Positions 31,193-43,571 of a DNA stretch of 64,000 bases are shown here, one piece after another. The stretch lies in assembly GCA_029961685.1 (NCBI GenBank), contig JARWKL010000010.1, positions 21,006,087 through 21,070,086 on the forward strand, in the 5' to 3' direction. The translations under genes were made by a program, and so were the position numbers. Source of the DNA: Aristolochia californica. Its lineage: Eukaryota > Streptophyta > Magnoliopsida > Piperales > Aristolochiaceae. The notes below the pieces were generated by a model. That model saw only the letters and a program-made list of their open reading frames with translations, searched no databases and was not told the origin of the DNA. How positions within the stretch are numbered: the stretch's first letter is position 1; the number at the start of each line of letters is the position of its first letter.

Positions 31193-31891
31193 TCAGCTCG
31201 TGGACAGGGGGGAGACTTGGGTAGATGTTGAGTTTGCAATACCTAAAGGGTTGGCAAAGGAAAGATTGACCTCCTCCGAGGAGTTTTTGAAAACACATCT
31301 GAAGCCAACAGGCCCAGGACAACCAATGGTAATGCCATCAAAGTTTAATTTGATGACACCTGAGGGAAGAGGAGACCACTCGACCATGGCAGGAGTCTTG
31401 GAGGGACCAGACATATGAGCAAGGATGTTCCAGTGCAAATGAAGAGACAAGCCTTCCAGGGAAGCACTTGTTATTGCGTTCTAACCAGATGCTCCAAGGA
31501 ATGTGTGCAAGATAGGAAGATAGGAGAGTCTTGGTGAGCTTTGGTAGGAGTTCCCTAAAACCATATAAATGGTCCCAATGAGATCACACTAGAGTCCAAG
31601 CTAAAATCCAATTCATTGGAACATAGCCATCCAAATTTTCCACAAAAACCAGCGGTGGAGCACGTCCCATGCAAATTCCTCGCAAGGACTGCATAGGGGA
31701 TAGATGATTTTTGGGTTGGTGTAGTCGCGCCTATGGAGGTTATTTGTAGTAAGGATAGGGCTGTCTAGATGAAAAAAATGTAATTTTATTTGGGGCAGAG
31801 AGCTTCCAGGAAGCGGTTTCATCATGCTTAGAGGCACTGGGATCCCATCCTCTAATGTGATTATAAGCGGACGCAACAGAGAGGAAACCAC
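31193..31891 (-). pseudogene. LINE RNase H and zf-RVT region
   Basis: The frame at 31450-31193 has WSPLPSGVIKLNFDG and GCPGPVGF, the start of the RNase H domain of plant LINEs. The frame at 31891-31613 has ILTTNNLHRRDYTNP and CSPCEE, typical of the zinc-binding region between RT and RNase H. Stops lie between the pieces and the RNase H is short. Confidence 0.8.
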
Positions 31892-32208
31892 TGGTGCATG
31901 GCCTCCTAATCAATCTGTCCTATCTATGTCTGAAGAACCACCTTTCCTAGAGTAGATAAAAGAGTGTAGAGAGCACTGGTCTCCTCACAATTCAGGCCAT
32001 GTCTAAAATGGAAGTTTGAGGACTGGTGGTTCCAAATTTCCACCAAGGTGGTGTCTTGGCGTAAAGAGATGGAAAATAAGGCACTGAATTCATCCATGAG
32101 GTGGCGACTAACACACCATGCATTGCGTCAAAAGAGGATCTGATGACCATTTGCGGCAAAGAAAAACGTTGCAGCCTTGAAAATAAGGAGCATACAGAAG
32201 AGATATTT

Positions 32209-34700
32209 CTAGATAGGGGACAGATGGAGGCAGTTTCTTCCCTCAGTCCACCACATTCTAGACCATTGCATCTTGAAAGCGGTCATATTTTTCCAAATAC
32301 ATTTGTGTTGAATGTTGAAATTCCAGAACCATTTGAGGAGCATAGCATAGTTCATCTTAGTAGTAGGGAAAATACCAAGCCCACCTAAGGAGTGGGGTAG
32401 GCACACATCCTTCCAACTAACGTGGTGATACTTAAATGCATCATCAATTCCATGCCAAAGTAAGCGCTTCCGAATTGCAACAATACGCTTGGAAATAGAG
32501 GTGGGGAACTGTAGAAAGGAGAAGTAGTAATTTGGCAGGTCAACTAAACAAGATTTCAGGATAGTGAGCCTAGCCATGGTGGATAGAAGCTTACCACACC
32601 ACATGGTCAGCCGGCGCTCGAATTTCTCAATTAGGGGGGACCGGAGAGTCGCATTTGGTCTTCTCTCAAAAAGAGGGAGGCCGATATAGGTGGACAAAGT
32701 ATGGTCAATGGAGTAACCCAATAAATCAACCATTTCCTTCACTGAATCGACATCAAAGTGATAACCTATGAGAATAGTTTTCCTCCAATTAATCTATTAT
32801 CCCAAAGAGATTTAAAATAGACCAAGAAGGGCCAGAAACTTGCGAATTTGGTCCATAGTACCCACACCAAAGCAAATGGTGCCATACTCTAACTGGAGAA
32901 TTAGGACATCGAATTCAATATGGTTCGAGGTAGGCAAAACCCATCCCGTGGCTATGGCTGAGTAAACCAAGGAAGAAATGTACTCTACGATGATGGTGAA
33001 GAGAAGTGGAGATAGGGGATCTCCTTGCTAGATGCCATGGGTACTCTGGAAGAACCCACAAAAAGTGTCATTGATAAGGATGGAGTAAGTGGCAGAAGAT
33101 ATACAAATGTGAATCTAAAAACGTCATTTTCACTTGAAGCCCATTTGTCCAAGAAGGGTGACAAGGAGTTGTCAATTAACCCTATCAACAACTGTTGGGT
33201 ATACGACCAAAGTCCCACATTGGTTAGAAGTGGGGAGGATTATAGATATATAAGTGTGGACACTATCTCTATTGGTATAAGGCATTTCGGGGTAAAACCC
33301 AAGAGCAAATCTATGAGGGCTTAGGCCTAAAGTGGGCAATATCATACAAATGTGGAGAAAGATAGTGTCCATAGTCCTTGCAAATGGTATCAGAGCTATG
33401 CCCCGGAGTTAGCCATGGTGGATGAATCCTCTGAATGATGAACGAAGGTGGTGGGCCTCGAATTAGATCGCAAAGGGATTCATGAATGTGCTCTATTGTA
33501 CAGGTGGTGTGCTCCGGATTCTTCATGGACGTGTCCTAGTCCCAACACGGTGAAGAAGGGTTGATCTGGATAGAGCATGCTCTTGAGACAGGTGGTACTC
33601 CATGTAAGGTGTATGCTTCCAACGCATTAGAGTGGAAAATCCGGGTTATGTTTGAGGGGAGGCTCGGTGGTCATTTGTTCGAGGGGAGAATTGTTTGGTA
33701 TACGACCAAAGTCCCACATTGGTTAGAAGTGGGGAAGATCATGGATATATAAGTGTGGACACTATTTCTATTGGTATGAGGCCTTTTAGGGTAAAGTCCA
33801 AGAGCAAATCCATGAAGGCTTAGGCCCAAAGTGGGCAATATCATACCAATGTGGAGATAGGTGGTGTCCATAGTCCTTACAAAAACCTTTTCAAAGTCTA
33901 CTTAAGGGTGAGATGTAGAAACTTTAGACACTTTAAGTAATGGAGAAGTTCGTGAGTAGTCAAAGTTGAATCCTCAATGTTATACCCCTTGATGAAAGTG
34001 CACTACCCGTGATGGATGACAAGTGGAAGTACAACTTTAAGTCTATTAGTAAGCAACCACACAAGGATTTTGTAGGTGCTGGTGATAAGACTAATTTGAC
34101 GGAAATCCAAGGGCTGCTCCACATTGATCTTCTTAGGTATGAGGACTATGAAGGATGCTCAAATACTCTTGTAAGATATACCACAGTGGTAAAAGTCCTA
34201 AGCCATTGCTAAGACATCATCGCTTATAACAGGCCAGCAATGACAAAATAACTCTCCATTATATCTATCTCCCAGGCGGTTGCAATAGCAGGATATTTTG
34301 GGAGAAGGATGGGAAGGGCATATGTAAGTGTAAAGATCTGCATAAAAACCTCACGAAAGCATTAATAATGGAGGGCCAGTTCGAAGTTACTTCACTGTTA
34401 ATATACAATGATGTAATTCGGTTAGCCCGATGCCAAGCAGATGCCACAACGTGGAAAAATTTGGTATTGCTGTCTCCCTCAGAGAGCCCTTGAAGCGGGT
34501 GTGTTGTTTCCAACGGACGAGCTTAGTATGTGCAAAAGGTTTGAAGTTGGTTTTGAATAGAAAAGAGTTGGGAAATCTCAGTGGGGGAGAGACACATGAT
34601 TTCCTTAGCAGCATCCAGAGCGACAAGCTGGTCGAGGAGGGTGTTCTTCACTGCCGAAAGGGTAGACCGATGCCCCATAGACCAGGTTTTGACATGTTGA
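32209..34700 (-). pseudogene. LINE reverse transcriptase, broken and interrupted
   Basis: The C-terminal part (32742-32209) carries YIGLPL, a LIEKFERRLTMW segment and LLSTMARLTILKS. Upstream, near 33060-33000, a Q-GDPLSPLLF-type segment is readable with a stop. The DFEK...DRVN motif is split by the TRIM insertion at 33193-33881. Further upstream 34513-34265 has GLSEGDSNTKFFH and HRANRITSL, found just before the RT core in plant LINEs. Many stops and frameshifts occur. RT would prime on nicked genomic DNA; this copy is dead. Confidence 0.85.
33193..33881 (+). mobile_element. TRIM element inside the LINE RT
   Basis: Two 190-bp LTRs (33193-33382 and 33692-33881), each TGTT...CA, flank a 309-bp interior. 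A primer site TGGTATCAGAGC is at 33385-33396 and a polypurine tract with CGAGGGGAGAAT is just before the second LTR. The flanks ACAAC (33188-33192) and AAAAC (33882-33886) are a 5-bp target duplication with one mismatch. No coding capacity. It would rely on proteins from autonomous LTR elements. Confidence 0.9.
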
Positions 34701-35148
34701 TATTTTAGTTTATGAAGGGACCAACCTCGTGGTCCAATAGCAGCAAAGTTCTTCCAGCCATTTTGAAGAGCGGAGTCAAAGGAATTGTCATTGAGCTAAT
34801 TGTTGTGAAACCGGAAATGGGACGGACCCCATTGTCCAAAATGGGTGTCTAGAAAGATTGGTCAATGATCGGAGACGATGCGCCAAAGAACCTTGCCCAT
34901 GGTACTATCATATAGGCGAAGCCACTCATCATTAGTGACTAATCGATCCAATTTGGACAAAATGCGAATTTTCCAGAGAGCAATCTCTTCTAAATCATAG
35001 CAGCCAATAAAGTCGACAAAGTGGCGCATGGATGTTGAGATTCTATGGGCAGGGGGGCTTTCTCATGGCAAAATCGGGATACATTTAAGTCCCTAGCCAG
35101 GAGTAGGGGAAGAGACTAGTGCTGGCAAACCTCCCATTTTGTTCAACA

Positions 35149-35540
35149 TCAGGAGGTCATCCTAGAAGAGCTATCTTTCTCGATACCATGTGGGACTATA
35201 AATGCTGACGAGACACAGATGCTGCCAGTATTTTTATCCCGAATTTTGACACAAATTGAGAAGGTTTTCAGAATGTTATCCATGACCTCAATGGCACCTG
35301 GGTCCCAGATGAGAAGGATACCCCCAGACAAACCAACCACATCAACCTTTAACCATCCAAAAATCACAAGAAGGCCAAAGAGAGCAGATATTTGAGCCGG
35401 ACAGGGAAGACACTTTTGTTTCTAGTAGAACACAGATGCCAGTGTTCGAAGAGGAGAGAAGACTTCGAATGGATGCTCGACACCTGGCCGAGCCAACACT
35501 GAGGGTATTCCAGGAAATCACAATCATTTATATTTCATCT
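35149..35540 (-). pseudogene. LINE apurinic-like endonuclease domain
   Basis: The frame at 35527-35342 begins MIVISWNTLSVGS and has CVLLETKVS, the first two conserved blocks of the endonuclease/exonuclease/phosphatase fold. The frame at 35367-35149 has SGGILLIWD. The later catalytic blocks are not clearly readable. Confidence 0.75.
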
Positions 35541-35639
35541 TTTGAACTTCATACGAATGCAAATCACCCCCAGAGTATACTAACCCCATCAATTTGGCCA
35601 GTTCCATCATCTGGTCCCAGGTTTAGGAAATAAAAGTTT

Positions 35640-36966
35640 GCTTCTTAAATTGAAGAGTGTCCACAAAGCACTGAGAATGATCGCCTGGTTCTGGGCAGAT
35701 GAAGCTACCGGTTTCAAGATTTCTGGGGTATTGGTGTTGGAAGCTTGGTTCTCCCTGTAGTATCTATCAGGATTCGCCACGATTCCGACACTGGTATGTG
35801 GGGTGACTGCGCGGAGGTGCTTGATTCAAAATTAAAATGGTATTTTGGGTGTTGACGGGAGGGAGATGGGGGCGGAGAGTCCATATTCAGGAGGAAGGTA
35901 GCTGGGATTATTTTGTTGAGTTGCTCAGAAGATGTAGGGAGTGGGTTAAAGACATGTGGCAGGTGGGGTTTAATTTGTTGCATTTCCAAATCCGGTAGGT
36001 TCCATGTTGAATTTTGGGGGCAGGACATTTGGCAGGTTGTAAGTGATTGGGCAATTGATGAGAGTGATTGGATTGTTGACTGAACGAGGATTTGTCATTT
36101 TCATAGGATAGGAAGAGGGGACTTAAAAGTTGGGTAGTTGTCTTGGGCATGGGTAGGATAAGGCTGAGAAGGGAGCGGGTATTATGACGAGATGTCAGGC
36201 AGGGTGGTAGTTTTATCTTGAGTGCAAGGTGAGTAAGGTGGTTTTTGATCGATGTGTCAGCTGAGCATGAGGCTATGGCTTGGCTTGCACACCGAGGGGA
36301 AACCGGAGTTGCCCCCGGACTTGACGAGTGGGTGATCCTGTCGGATTGACTCATCGGAGTTATGTTGCCGAAAGTCGGCCATTTCCTCAAACGAGACGCT
36401 AACCCAAAATCTGGCATTTTCAATGCAGACGCAGGGAAACTATTCTCCATGGATTAGACGATGTGGATTGACTAAGAGACGCGCCCCATCCAGGTGGTGC
36501 CAATGTTTCGTAAACCTTGGTGATACTGACGAAGACATTGCCAAAGTTCCGCTGGGAGGCCGCGGATGGCTATCCATTGCCCGTAGGAGCTGAATGGGGG
36601 CTGAGGGTAACCATTCGCTGATGTACAAGATGCCTGAGCTGGGGGAAGGTAGGAGGGTGGTAGACCAATGGCAAAGGCTTTATCTGAATCAGAGCGGAGG
36701 TGGACAAGCCATCGTTGAGAAGTGAGGTGTAAAATACATGGAGCCATTGACGGCGAGTTTGTCAATGTCGGGGGTGGTGGTGACTTTGATTTAGAAGAAA
36801 CAAGGTTTTGAGTTCTCTTCAATGAGCTCAGGGGTGTGTTCTCCTCAAAGAACTTAGGGTTTTCAAGCTTCACTTTGACTTGATTTTCGTCTTTCTCATC
36901 TTCCTCCCTACGAATCCATGTGTCAGATCCAGGACCGTAACAAATGGTATCAGAGTAAGAACACAA
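35640..36966 (-). pseudogene. LINE ORF1-like region
   Basis: Three overlapping minus-strand frames (36966-36472, 36450-35908, 36028-35714) are Ser/Pro-rich. One has a QWIAIRGLPAELW segment, like the DUF4283 region of plant LINE ORF1 proteins. The starting Met at 36966 lies beyond a primer-site-like sequence, so the real start may be lower. Frames are shifted relative to one another. Confidence 0.55.
36945..36956 (+). other. Primer-binding-site-like sequence after a CCGTAACA end
   Basis: GACCGTAACA followed by AA and TGGTATCAGAGT looks like the end of an LTR plus primer site on the plus strand. The rest of that LTR is not recognisable to the left, where LINE sequence lies. About 36957-37284 holds no gene that I recognise. 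Confidence 0.4.
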
Positions 36967-37284
36967 TGAGCCAATTTGCTGTTGTTCGCCGCCGGCAATG
37001 GGCAGACTGCAGCATGAATCAAAAATGGGAGAAATGGAAAGGGTGACAATAGGAGGAGAAATCCGGACCGGTGAGAGTCAACAAGAAGACATTTGGGGGT
37101 AAGTCTCTAAAATGTCATCGAATCTTTTGTTAAAACGCAGCTCCCATGGGGTTGTTGGGGCTCAAATGCACTAAGCAGCAGCAACGCTACTCAGAATTAT
37201 TAGGGAGGACAGGTAGGTTAAATCCTCCAGCTTGTGTCGGTTGCAAACATCGGAAGCAGAAGGGGCCCGTAGCTGCTGCTTGTC

Positions 37285-38930
37285 TGAAAAGGACCCATGA
37301 AATAATCTGATGCCAGTATTTGTACCAAATAATATATTGACCAAGGAATATGTTCCAAATACTTCAAAATAATAATTCACCTAGAGAAATAGAATCGAGT
37401 CGAGCCAAGTCAAGTATCACCAATAATTACTACAATTATTATTGCGAGTTAAGATTCTTGGTCTTCAATTTTTGTTCTTTTTTTTGTACTTCTTCTTCTC
37501 CACCCCTCAAGTTGGGAGTAATGGTAGTGTTCCTAGAGATCTTACTTTTGATAACATAAAATAGCTCGAAAGTTGAAGCTTTCTACTACGGCACAAAACT
37601 CTTTTGAAATATTGATTTTTCTTTGTAGATAACTTTGATTGAAAAAATAATAATTTTTCTTGGGAAAGTAGACTCGAATATACTTCCGTCAATATATAAT
37701 ATGCAATATTAAGCTTTTTATAGAGGTGAAAACGTAAGTCAAATAATAGGTATAAGTACTGAAAAAAGAGAAATACGAACCTAAACTGTTAGAGATAATA
37801 AATCAGAAAAGGATCAAATTTCCTCTATGGGTTGACAGAGTCAACTCACAAAACTTGGTCTAATACCATGTTGAATTTATGGAAAAACAAAAATACTTCA
37901 TTGACTTATTATAATTAGAGTGTTTATAATAGAGGAAAGTAGTAGATCCAATTAAAATTAAACTACCCTTGTCCCAATTACACCCTGTTGAATTTAAGAC
38001 CCCATGAATAATACCTCGAGCAAGGAGAGAGAGAAAGAAAAAAAAAGAAAAAGAGAAGAGATCTCGAGTAGGGAGAGAAGAGAAGGAAAATAAGAGAGAG
38101 TAGAGAGAGAACACTTCACATGAGAGAGAAGAAAAAAATAAGAAACTTGCTTGATGAATTCTGAGTTACAATCACCTCTACTTATAGTTGAGGAGGTGAT
38201 AGAGTCCATGTAAAAGTAATTTTAGGACTCCTAATTACATTCCAACTAGAACTCTCCATGATAAGACTATCATAATAAGATTACATTATCTATTTAAGAG
38301 ACTATTTTAACTCAAATTCTAACTCTTCTTTAATCACGTGAAACAAGATAGAAACCACCTCATGATCTTATCTTTGTGGGTCTCACATGATCTTCCGGCT
38401 CATGTTGATAGAGATACCAGCTCGTGGTATCTTTGAAGGTCCCACTTGATCTTTAAATCTTCTATTTCATTCCAGCACATATTCCTTATCTCTTAGCTAG
38501 AGCCACTTTGTATGAGGACTCTTGTTGACACCTCTCGAGCTCATGGTGGGTCTCACCAGCTTGTGTAACCATGGTGGATCCCACATTGTAACACACCCAA
38601 ACTCTAAGACTTAAAGATAAGTCCTAGAATAATTAAATAACCCAATATAAATAGAAGGCTAACATGACTAAAACACCTTTAAACTGAAACTCCTCTATGA
38701 GACCTGCTTCCATAATAATTGTGGCTTTGTTAGACTTCTTTATTGTGTAAGACTTCTTATGCCACCTCACGTGATCATGATGGATCCTATATCTTATGGG
38801 CTTTGGCCCATCTTCCAACACTCTTGGATATGTGGTCCTTCTTTGGTCTTATGGGGTTGGGACCATCTTCCAACACACTTGGATATGTAGGCCTTCCTTG
38901 CTCATGTGGGCTTGGGCCCATCTTCCAACA
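37285..38930 (-). mobile_element. Family B non-autonomous LTR element, truncated, with nested solo LTR
   Basis: The 5' LTR occupies 37869-38930 but is split by a solo family A LTR. A degenerate primer site (TGGTATTAGACC on the minus strand) lies at 37857-37868. The interior down to about 37285 matches the interior of the complete family B element (48890-50117), for example GGACCCATGAAATAATCTGA. The 3' LTR is missing. Confidence 0.75.
37986..38593 (-). repeat. Solo LTR of family A
   Basis: It is 608 bp, starts TGTTGAATTTAAG and ends TTGTAACA. It is flanked by a perfect 5-bp duplication CACCC (37981-37985, 38594-38598). It inserted into a family B LTR, whose intact copy at 47.7 kb reads across the site. 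It is most simply explained by LTR-LTR recombination that removed the rest of a family A element. Confidence 0.92.
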
Positions 38931-38954
38931 TAATATCTGTCTACTTTCCAACAC

Positions 38955-39346
38955 AAAAATAATTTTAGCAATCAAAGTTTTCTACAAATAGAAATTTATA
39001 TTTTAAGCAACAAATGTCAGACTACAATAGAGGTTCAAGCAACAACAAAAAGCTTCAACTTTTGAGCCATTTTATGCCATCAAGAATGAGAATTAATATT
39101 GAGAATTATATATCGAAAGAAAGATATGTAAGTCTATTTTCTAATCAACCAATTATCAATTTGAGTTTTCTAGTGGGAGATATCAATCTTGGAAAAATCA
39201 ATAGTCTTACTGGCCAAAGTATCAAGAGTACTCAGTTCAGCCAGATTAAAAAATCTGAAATATATTAGATTCATTTTTTCAAAAATATATTTTATGAATA
39301 AAATTTTCATGTCAATCTGATTTGTATATAAGGAGATATTTGCATT
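38955..39346 (+). repeat. Family B internal fragment, plus orientation
   Basis: It matches the reverse complement of about 49200-49640, for example GTAAGTCTATTTTCT and GTCAATCTGAT. It is cut by the family A LTR starting at 39347. Confidence 0.7.
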
Positions 39347-39984
39347 TGTTATAATGTGGGACCCACCATGGTGCACGAGTTGGTGGGACCCACCATGAGG
39401 ACGTGGGACATCAAGAAGAGTCCTAGAGGACGTGGGACACCAAGAAGAGTCCTCACCCAAAGCAAGCACGAGTTAAGGAATCAAGAAACACAAGCTGAAT
39501 TGAGTTAGAAGACTTGAAGATCAAGTGGGACCTATAAATATCTCATGAGTTGGCACTCTTATCAAGATGCACTGGGAGATCATGAGGGACCCACAAGGAT
39601 AAGGCTATGAGCTGGCTTATCCCTTATATTCACATGAATGAAGAAGGACTCCTAGTTCAACTCAAGTTAGTCTTCGAGTAGTTTAGTTTGAATGGACTTA
39701 TATTAAAGAGTTAGAGTTGGAATGTAATTAGGATTGAAAGACAAGTTGTATAAGGACCCTACCTCCTCCTCTACTATAAATAGAGGTGTTGTAATTTGGA
39801 ATTAATCAAGTTACACATCTCATTTTGGCGTAACTCTCTCTCTCTCTCTCTCCCTTGCTTGGCGCAACCTCTCTTTGCTCTTTTATTTATTTTCCCTCTA
39901 CCCGAGAGCTCTTCTTCCCTTTTCTCTTTTTTCTTTCTTCTTTCTCTTGCTCGGAATTATGAAAAAGGGATCCTAAATTCAACA
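39347..39984 (+). repeat. 5' LTR of family A (copy at 39.3 kb)
   Basis: It is 638 bp, TGTTATAATGTGGG to AAATTCAACA. A (CT)n run lies at about 39832-39852 and a TATA-like CTATAAATAGAGG near 39773, a plausible promoter. Confidence 0.9.
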
Positions 39985-40477
39985 TGGTATCAGAACATTA
40001 TATTTAGGATCCCTCGTCAAAGGTATGCTCTAGAGAAGTGATGATCAACACCACTCAAAGAAGGCTCTTTTATGAAGGAAGAACACAAGCTGAGAAATAA
40101 GTGTTCAAATTTTTTTTTTATGCTACTAATTTTTGAGTTTAGATGATGATTCAAGGATGAATATGTGAATGCTTTCATCTTATTATGTTATGGATATGCA
40201 TGCCTCTCTATCTAGAAGGAGCTATCAAAACAGTTTTATTGGTTTGGAAATTTTGTTTACCAAGACCAGTCCATTATCAGATTATGAATTTTTTTTCGTG
40301 GGATAAGAGTTCCCTGATATAGAAGATTGTTATTGAGCCTCTTATGAGTAGTTTATTTTTTTTTAAAAATAAGAATAATAATTTAGCATTTATGCTAAAT
40401 TTTTCCCATACATCGAGTTGATTGAAGAAGTGCTACTTGGTGTTATTATTAGGTTTTTTTTTTAAGAAGAGCCTGTC

Positions 40478-43170
40478 ATGGCTGACGAAAATATGAATAT
40501 CAAAGGTGATATACTGAGATTCACCACCATGCCCTTATGTGGGGTATCAAATTTTATGAGTTGGTCCACAGCGGTTCGGAGGTTTCTTATAACAAAAGAC
40601 CTACTTGGTCACCTCACTACCCGAGGACCCCCTGTTGATGAAGATGATATTTTTTATATGAAATGGTTGAAGAATGATACTTTGGTAATTGGTTAGCTAA
40701 TAAATACCATGGAAGAACATGTCTCTAGTAATGTTATTCATCTTGACACTGCTAAGCAAATTTGGGATACATGTGCTAAACTATACTCATACCGGATACA
40801 CTACATAGACTCTATGATATTCTCTAAAGAATGTTGAATACTAAACTAGGAGAAAATATTCATGGGTACTTGGCCCGTTTTAGACACTTTCTTCAAGAGT
40901 GGAAGTTAGCTCAGCCCTCCACCACTGATATTTCTATCCAAGACAAACAGAAGGAAGCTTTAATTACTGCTATTTGTCTTGCAAATGTTAAACCTCATCT
41001 TGAGATTGCCAAGAGTCAACTTTTGAATGCTTCTACTATCCCAAAGTTTGATGATGTGTGTGAAACACTACTTCGTATTCCAGACACTTCTTCCTCCATT
41101 ACTAATGTATCATCTGCTATGTATTATGATCATAGAGGATCTTCCTCTGACCGCGACCGTGGCCGAGATAGAGGTTATATAGGGGGCAGAAGAAGAGGTG
41201 GAAGGACTGGTATTGGCAGAACAGAAAAATAGCTGCACAGAAAAATCTTACTGACGAAGAGTATGAGCAATTTTAGAAAATGAAGACCATGCTAGGTTCT
41301 TCTCCCAATTCCTCCGCAACATTTGCTGCCACTACTGCTTCAGGTATGCTATCTGCCTCATCTTCATCCTGGATAACTGATTTAGGAGCCTCCGAGCATC
41401 TTATAGGTAACAAAAATTTATTACATTCTCTATCTCCGAGTTTTTCACACAAGTTTGTTACCATAACTGATGGTTCTCAAACCAAAGTCCAAGGGAAAGG
41501 TTCCACTTTTGTCACCCCATCACTTCTGCTCACTGATATTCTTTTTGTTCCTACTTTTCCTTTGAACCTATTATCTGTTAGTCAGCTCACAAAATATTTT
41601 AATTGCTCGGTTACCTTCTCACCACTTCATGTGTCTTTTAGGATCTTGTAACGAAGCAGGTGATTGGTGGAGGCCATGAACAAGGGGGGCTTTACTACTT
41701 GGACGTACAAAAAATCAATATGGTTCTTACTACTAAGACACATTTATGGCACAATCGGTTGGGACATCCTTCTGCACAGAGTCTTCATTATATGTTTCCA
41801 TATCTTAAATTCAGGTAAGAATTTCGTTGTGAGGTCTGTCAATTGAGTCAACATCAAAGGAGTACATACTCTCCTCGTCAAGAAGTCAAAAATGATACTC
41901 CATTTTCGTTAATACATATTGATGTTTGGGGGCCCTTGAGTGTCTCTAATATTTCTCAAGTAAAATATTTTATTACTTTTATTGACGATTTCACTCGCAC
42001 AACTTGGTTTTTTGTCTTTAAGGAGCGTTCTGAGATACCATACATTTTAAAATGATTTCATGCTATGGTACTCACACAATTTGGTCAGAAAATAAAAATT
42101 CTCCCGTCTGATAATGCCAAAGAATACATTTCCAAAGTCCTTGACTCATTTTGTCAAAAAAATGGCATTATTCATCAAACGTCATGCGCCTACACTCCAA
42201 AACAAAATGGTGTAGACAAATGGAAAAATCATCATATTCTTGAGGTAGCTCGAGGTTTGTTATATGCCATGAAAGTTCCATACTTTTATTGGCCTCATGC
42301 TGTCCTTACGACTTGCTTTCTTATTAATCGTATGCCATCTACAGTTCTTGGTAATAAATATCCCTACTCTAGATTATTACCGAATGATGATCCATTTTCA
42401 TTATCGTTGAAAGTCTTTGGATGTCAATGTTTTGTTCAAAACTCCTTACGTAGACACAACAAACTCGATCCTAAATCGTTCAAGTGTATTTTTTTGGGAT
42501 ACTCTCGCACACAAAAGGGTTATGTTTGTTATAGTCCTACTCTTCAACCTTTATTTGTGTCCAAGGATGTAACAGTTTTTGAAGACTACTCATATTATTC
42601 TAATAGCACTCCTCCTGGTCTATCCTCAGTACCAAGTTCCCCTAGACCGGTTGTGCCTCGTACCCCCAGAGCAAGTGGTCGACACCAAACCTGCCGAGTT
42701 AATAGATCCACCAGAGGTAAGTCCTTCATCTCCAGTTATTTTTGGTCCTCACTATGATACTCGCCCTATTGCTATATGGAAAGAACCTCGATCATGCACT
42801 CAACCTTCTACTTCTCATCCTATTTCCAATTTTGTGTCTCATCATCACCTCTCACCTTTATGTTGTCAGTTTCTTTCTTTTATTTCCTCCATGTCTGTTC
42901 GACAGTCATATCAGAAGGCTCTACAACATCCAGGATGGAAGACAACAATGGATGAAGAAATAAAGGCCCTTAATGACAATCATACTTGGTCACTGATTCC
43001 TCTTCCCACAGATAAAAAACCCGTTGGTTGCAAGTGGGTTTATACTATCAAACATAATCCGGATGGGTCTATTGCACACCTGAAGGCTCAACTGGTGGCC
43101 AAAGGTTATACTCAGTGCTATGGAATTGATTATGAAGAAACATTCTTTCTGATGGCAAACATGAACTTGG
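40478..43170 (+). pseudogene. Family A copia gag-pol, broken and 3'-truncated
   Basis: Gag starts at 40478 (MADENMNIKGD) and stops at 40694; it resumes in another frame at about 40831-41232 and ends in an Arg/Gly-rich tail. The zinc knuckle seen in the 51-57 kb copy is absent, apparently deleted near 41230. The protease segment (41280-41651) has DLGAS where the other copy has DSGAS. Integrase runs from about 41740 to 42757, with the LIHIDVWGP block near 41900 and an N-K-changed catalytic region. RT begins near 42880 and has KWVYTIKHNPDG. Stops or shifts are at 40694, 41230, 41650, 41850, 42050 and 42757. Confidence 0.9.
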
Positions 43171-43175
43171 TACGT

Positions 43176-43292
43176 ATATACCCAACACCTAACTAAAAAT
43201 TACATTATACCCAACCCTTAACCTTATTGGAAAGTGACCCCACCTAAGTTATGTGTCTACCAATGACTCTAGATGCAATGGAGTCCATAACA
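43176..43292 (-). repeat. Remnant of chromovirus 3' LTR
   Basis: It matches 51080-51185, sharing ACATTATACCCAACCCTTAA and CAATGGAGTCCATAA. The rest of the LTR is missing where the copia at 39347 ends. Confidence 0.85.
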
Positions 43293-43348
43293 TCACTCCC
43301 CTCCTTGAGAAATAGCTTATCCTCAAGCTCAAAATTGGGGTAGAGGGC

Positions 43349-43571
43349 CTAAAATTCCGCCAATGGTTCCCACGAGGCTTCCACCGGATCCGTCTCCGCC
43401 CATTGAACTAAGATTTCCCAAAAATCCTTGAAGCGGCAAGCCTGAAAGATGCAGACTGGAGTGGGTAAGATGCGACCATCATGAAGGGCCAGCAGAGGAA
43501 TGTGCAACATCGGCGAGTCACCCTTGAAAGGCTTTAGCAGTGATACATGGAAGACATCATGGATTTGGGCG

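Larger units (their letters stand above)
30881..36936 (-). mobile_element. L1-type LINE retrotransposon, minus strand
   Basis: The tail at its low-coordinate end is a T-rich run on the plus strand (poly-A on the minus strand, 30885-30900). Going up in coordinate come RNase H, zinc-finger RT-associated region, RT, endonuclease and ORF1-like region, the order of plant L1 elements. About 6 kb, near full length. The coding parts are heavily broken, and a TRIM element lies in the RT. The 5' limit is uncertain because a primer-site-like sequence occurs at 36945. Confidence 0.85.
39347..43170 (+). mobile_element. Family A copia element, 3'-truncated
   Basis: Complete 5' LTR (39347-39984), primer site TGGTATCAGAAC at 39985, leader, gag, protease, integrase and the first part of RT. 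The sequence stops at about 43170, where chromovirus LTR sequence begins; the rest of RT, RNase H and the 3' LTR are missing. Confidence 0.88.
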
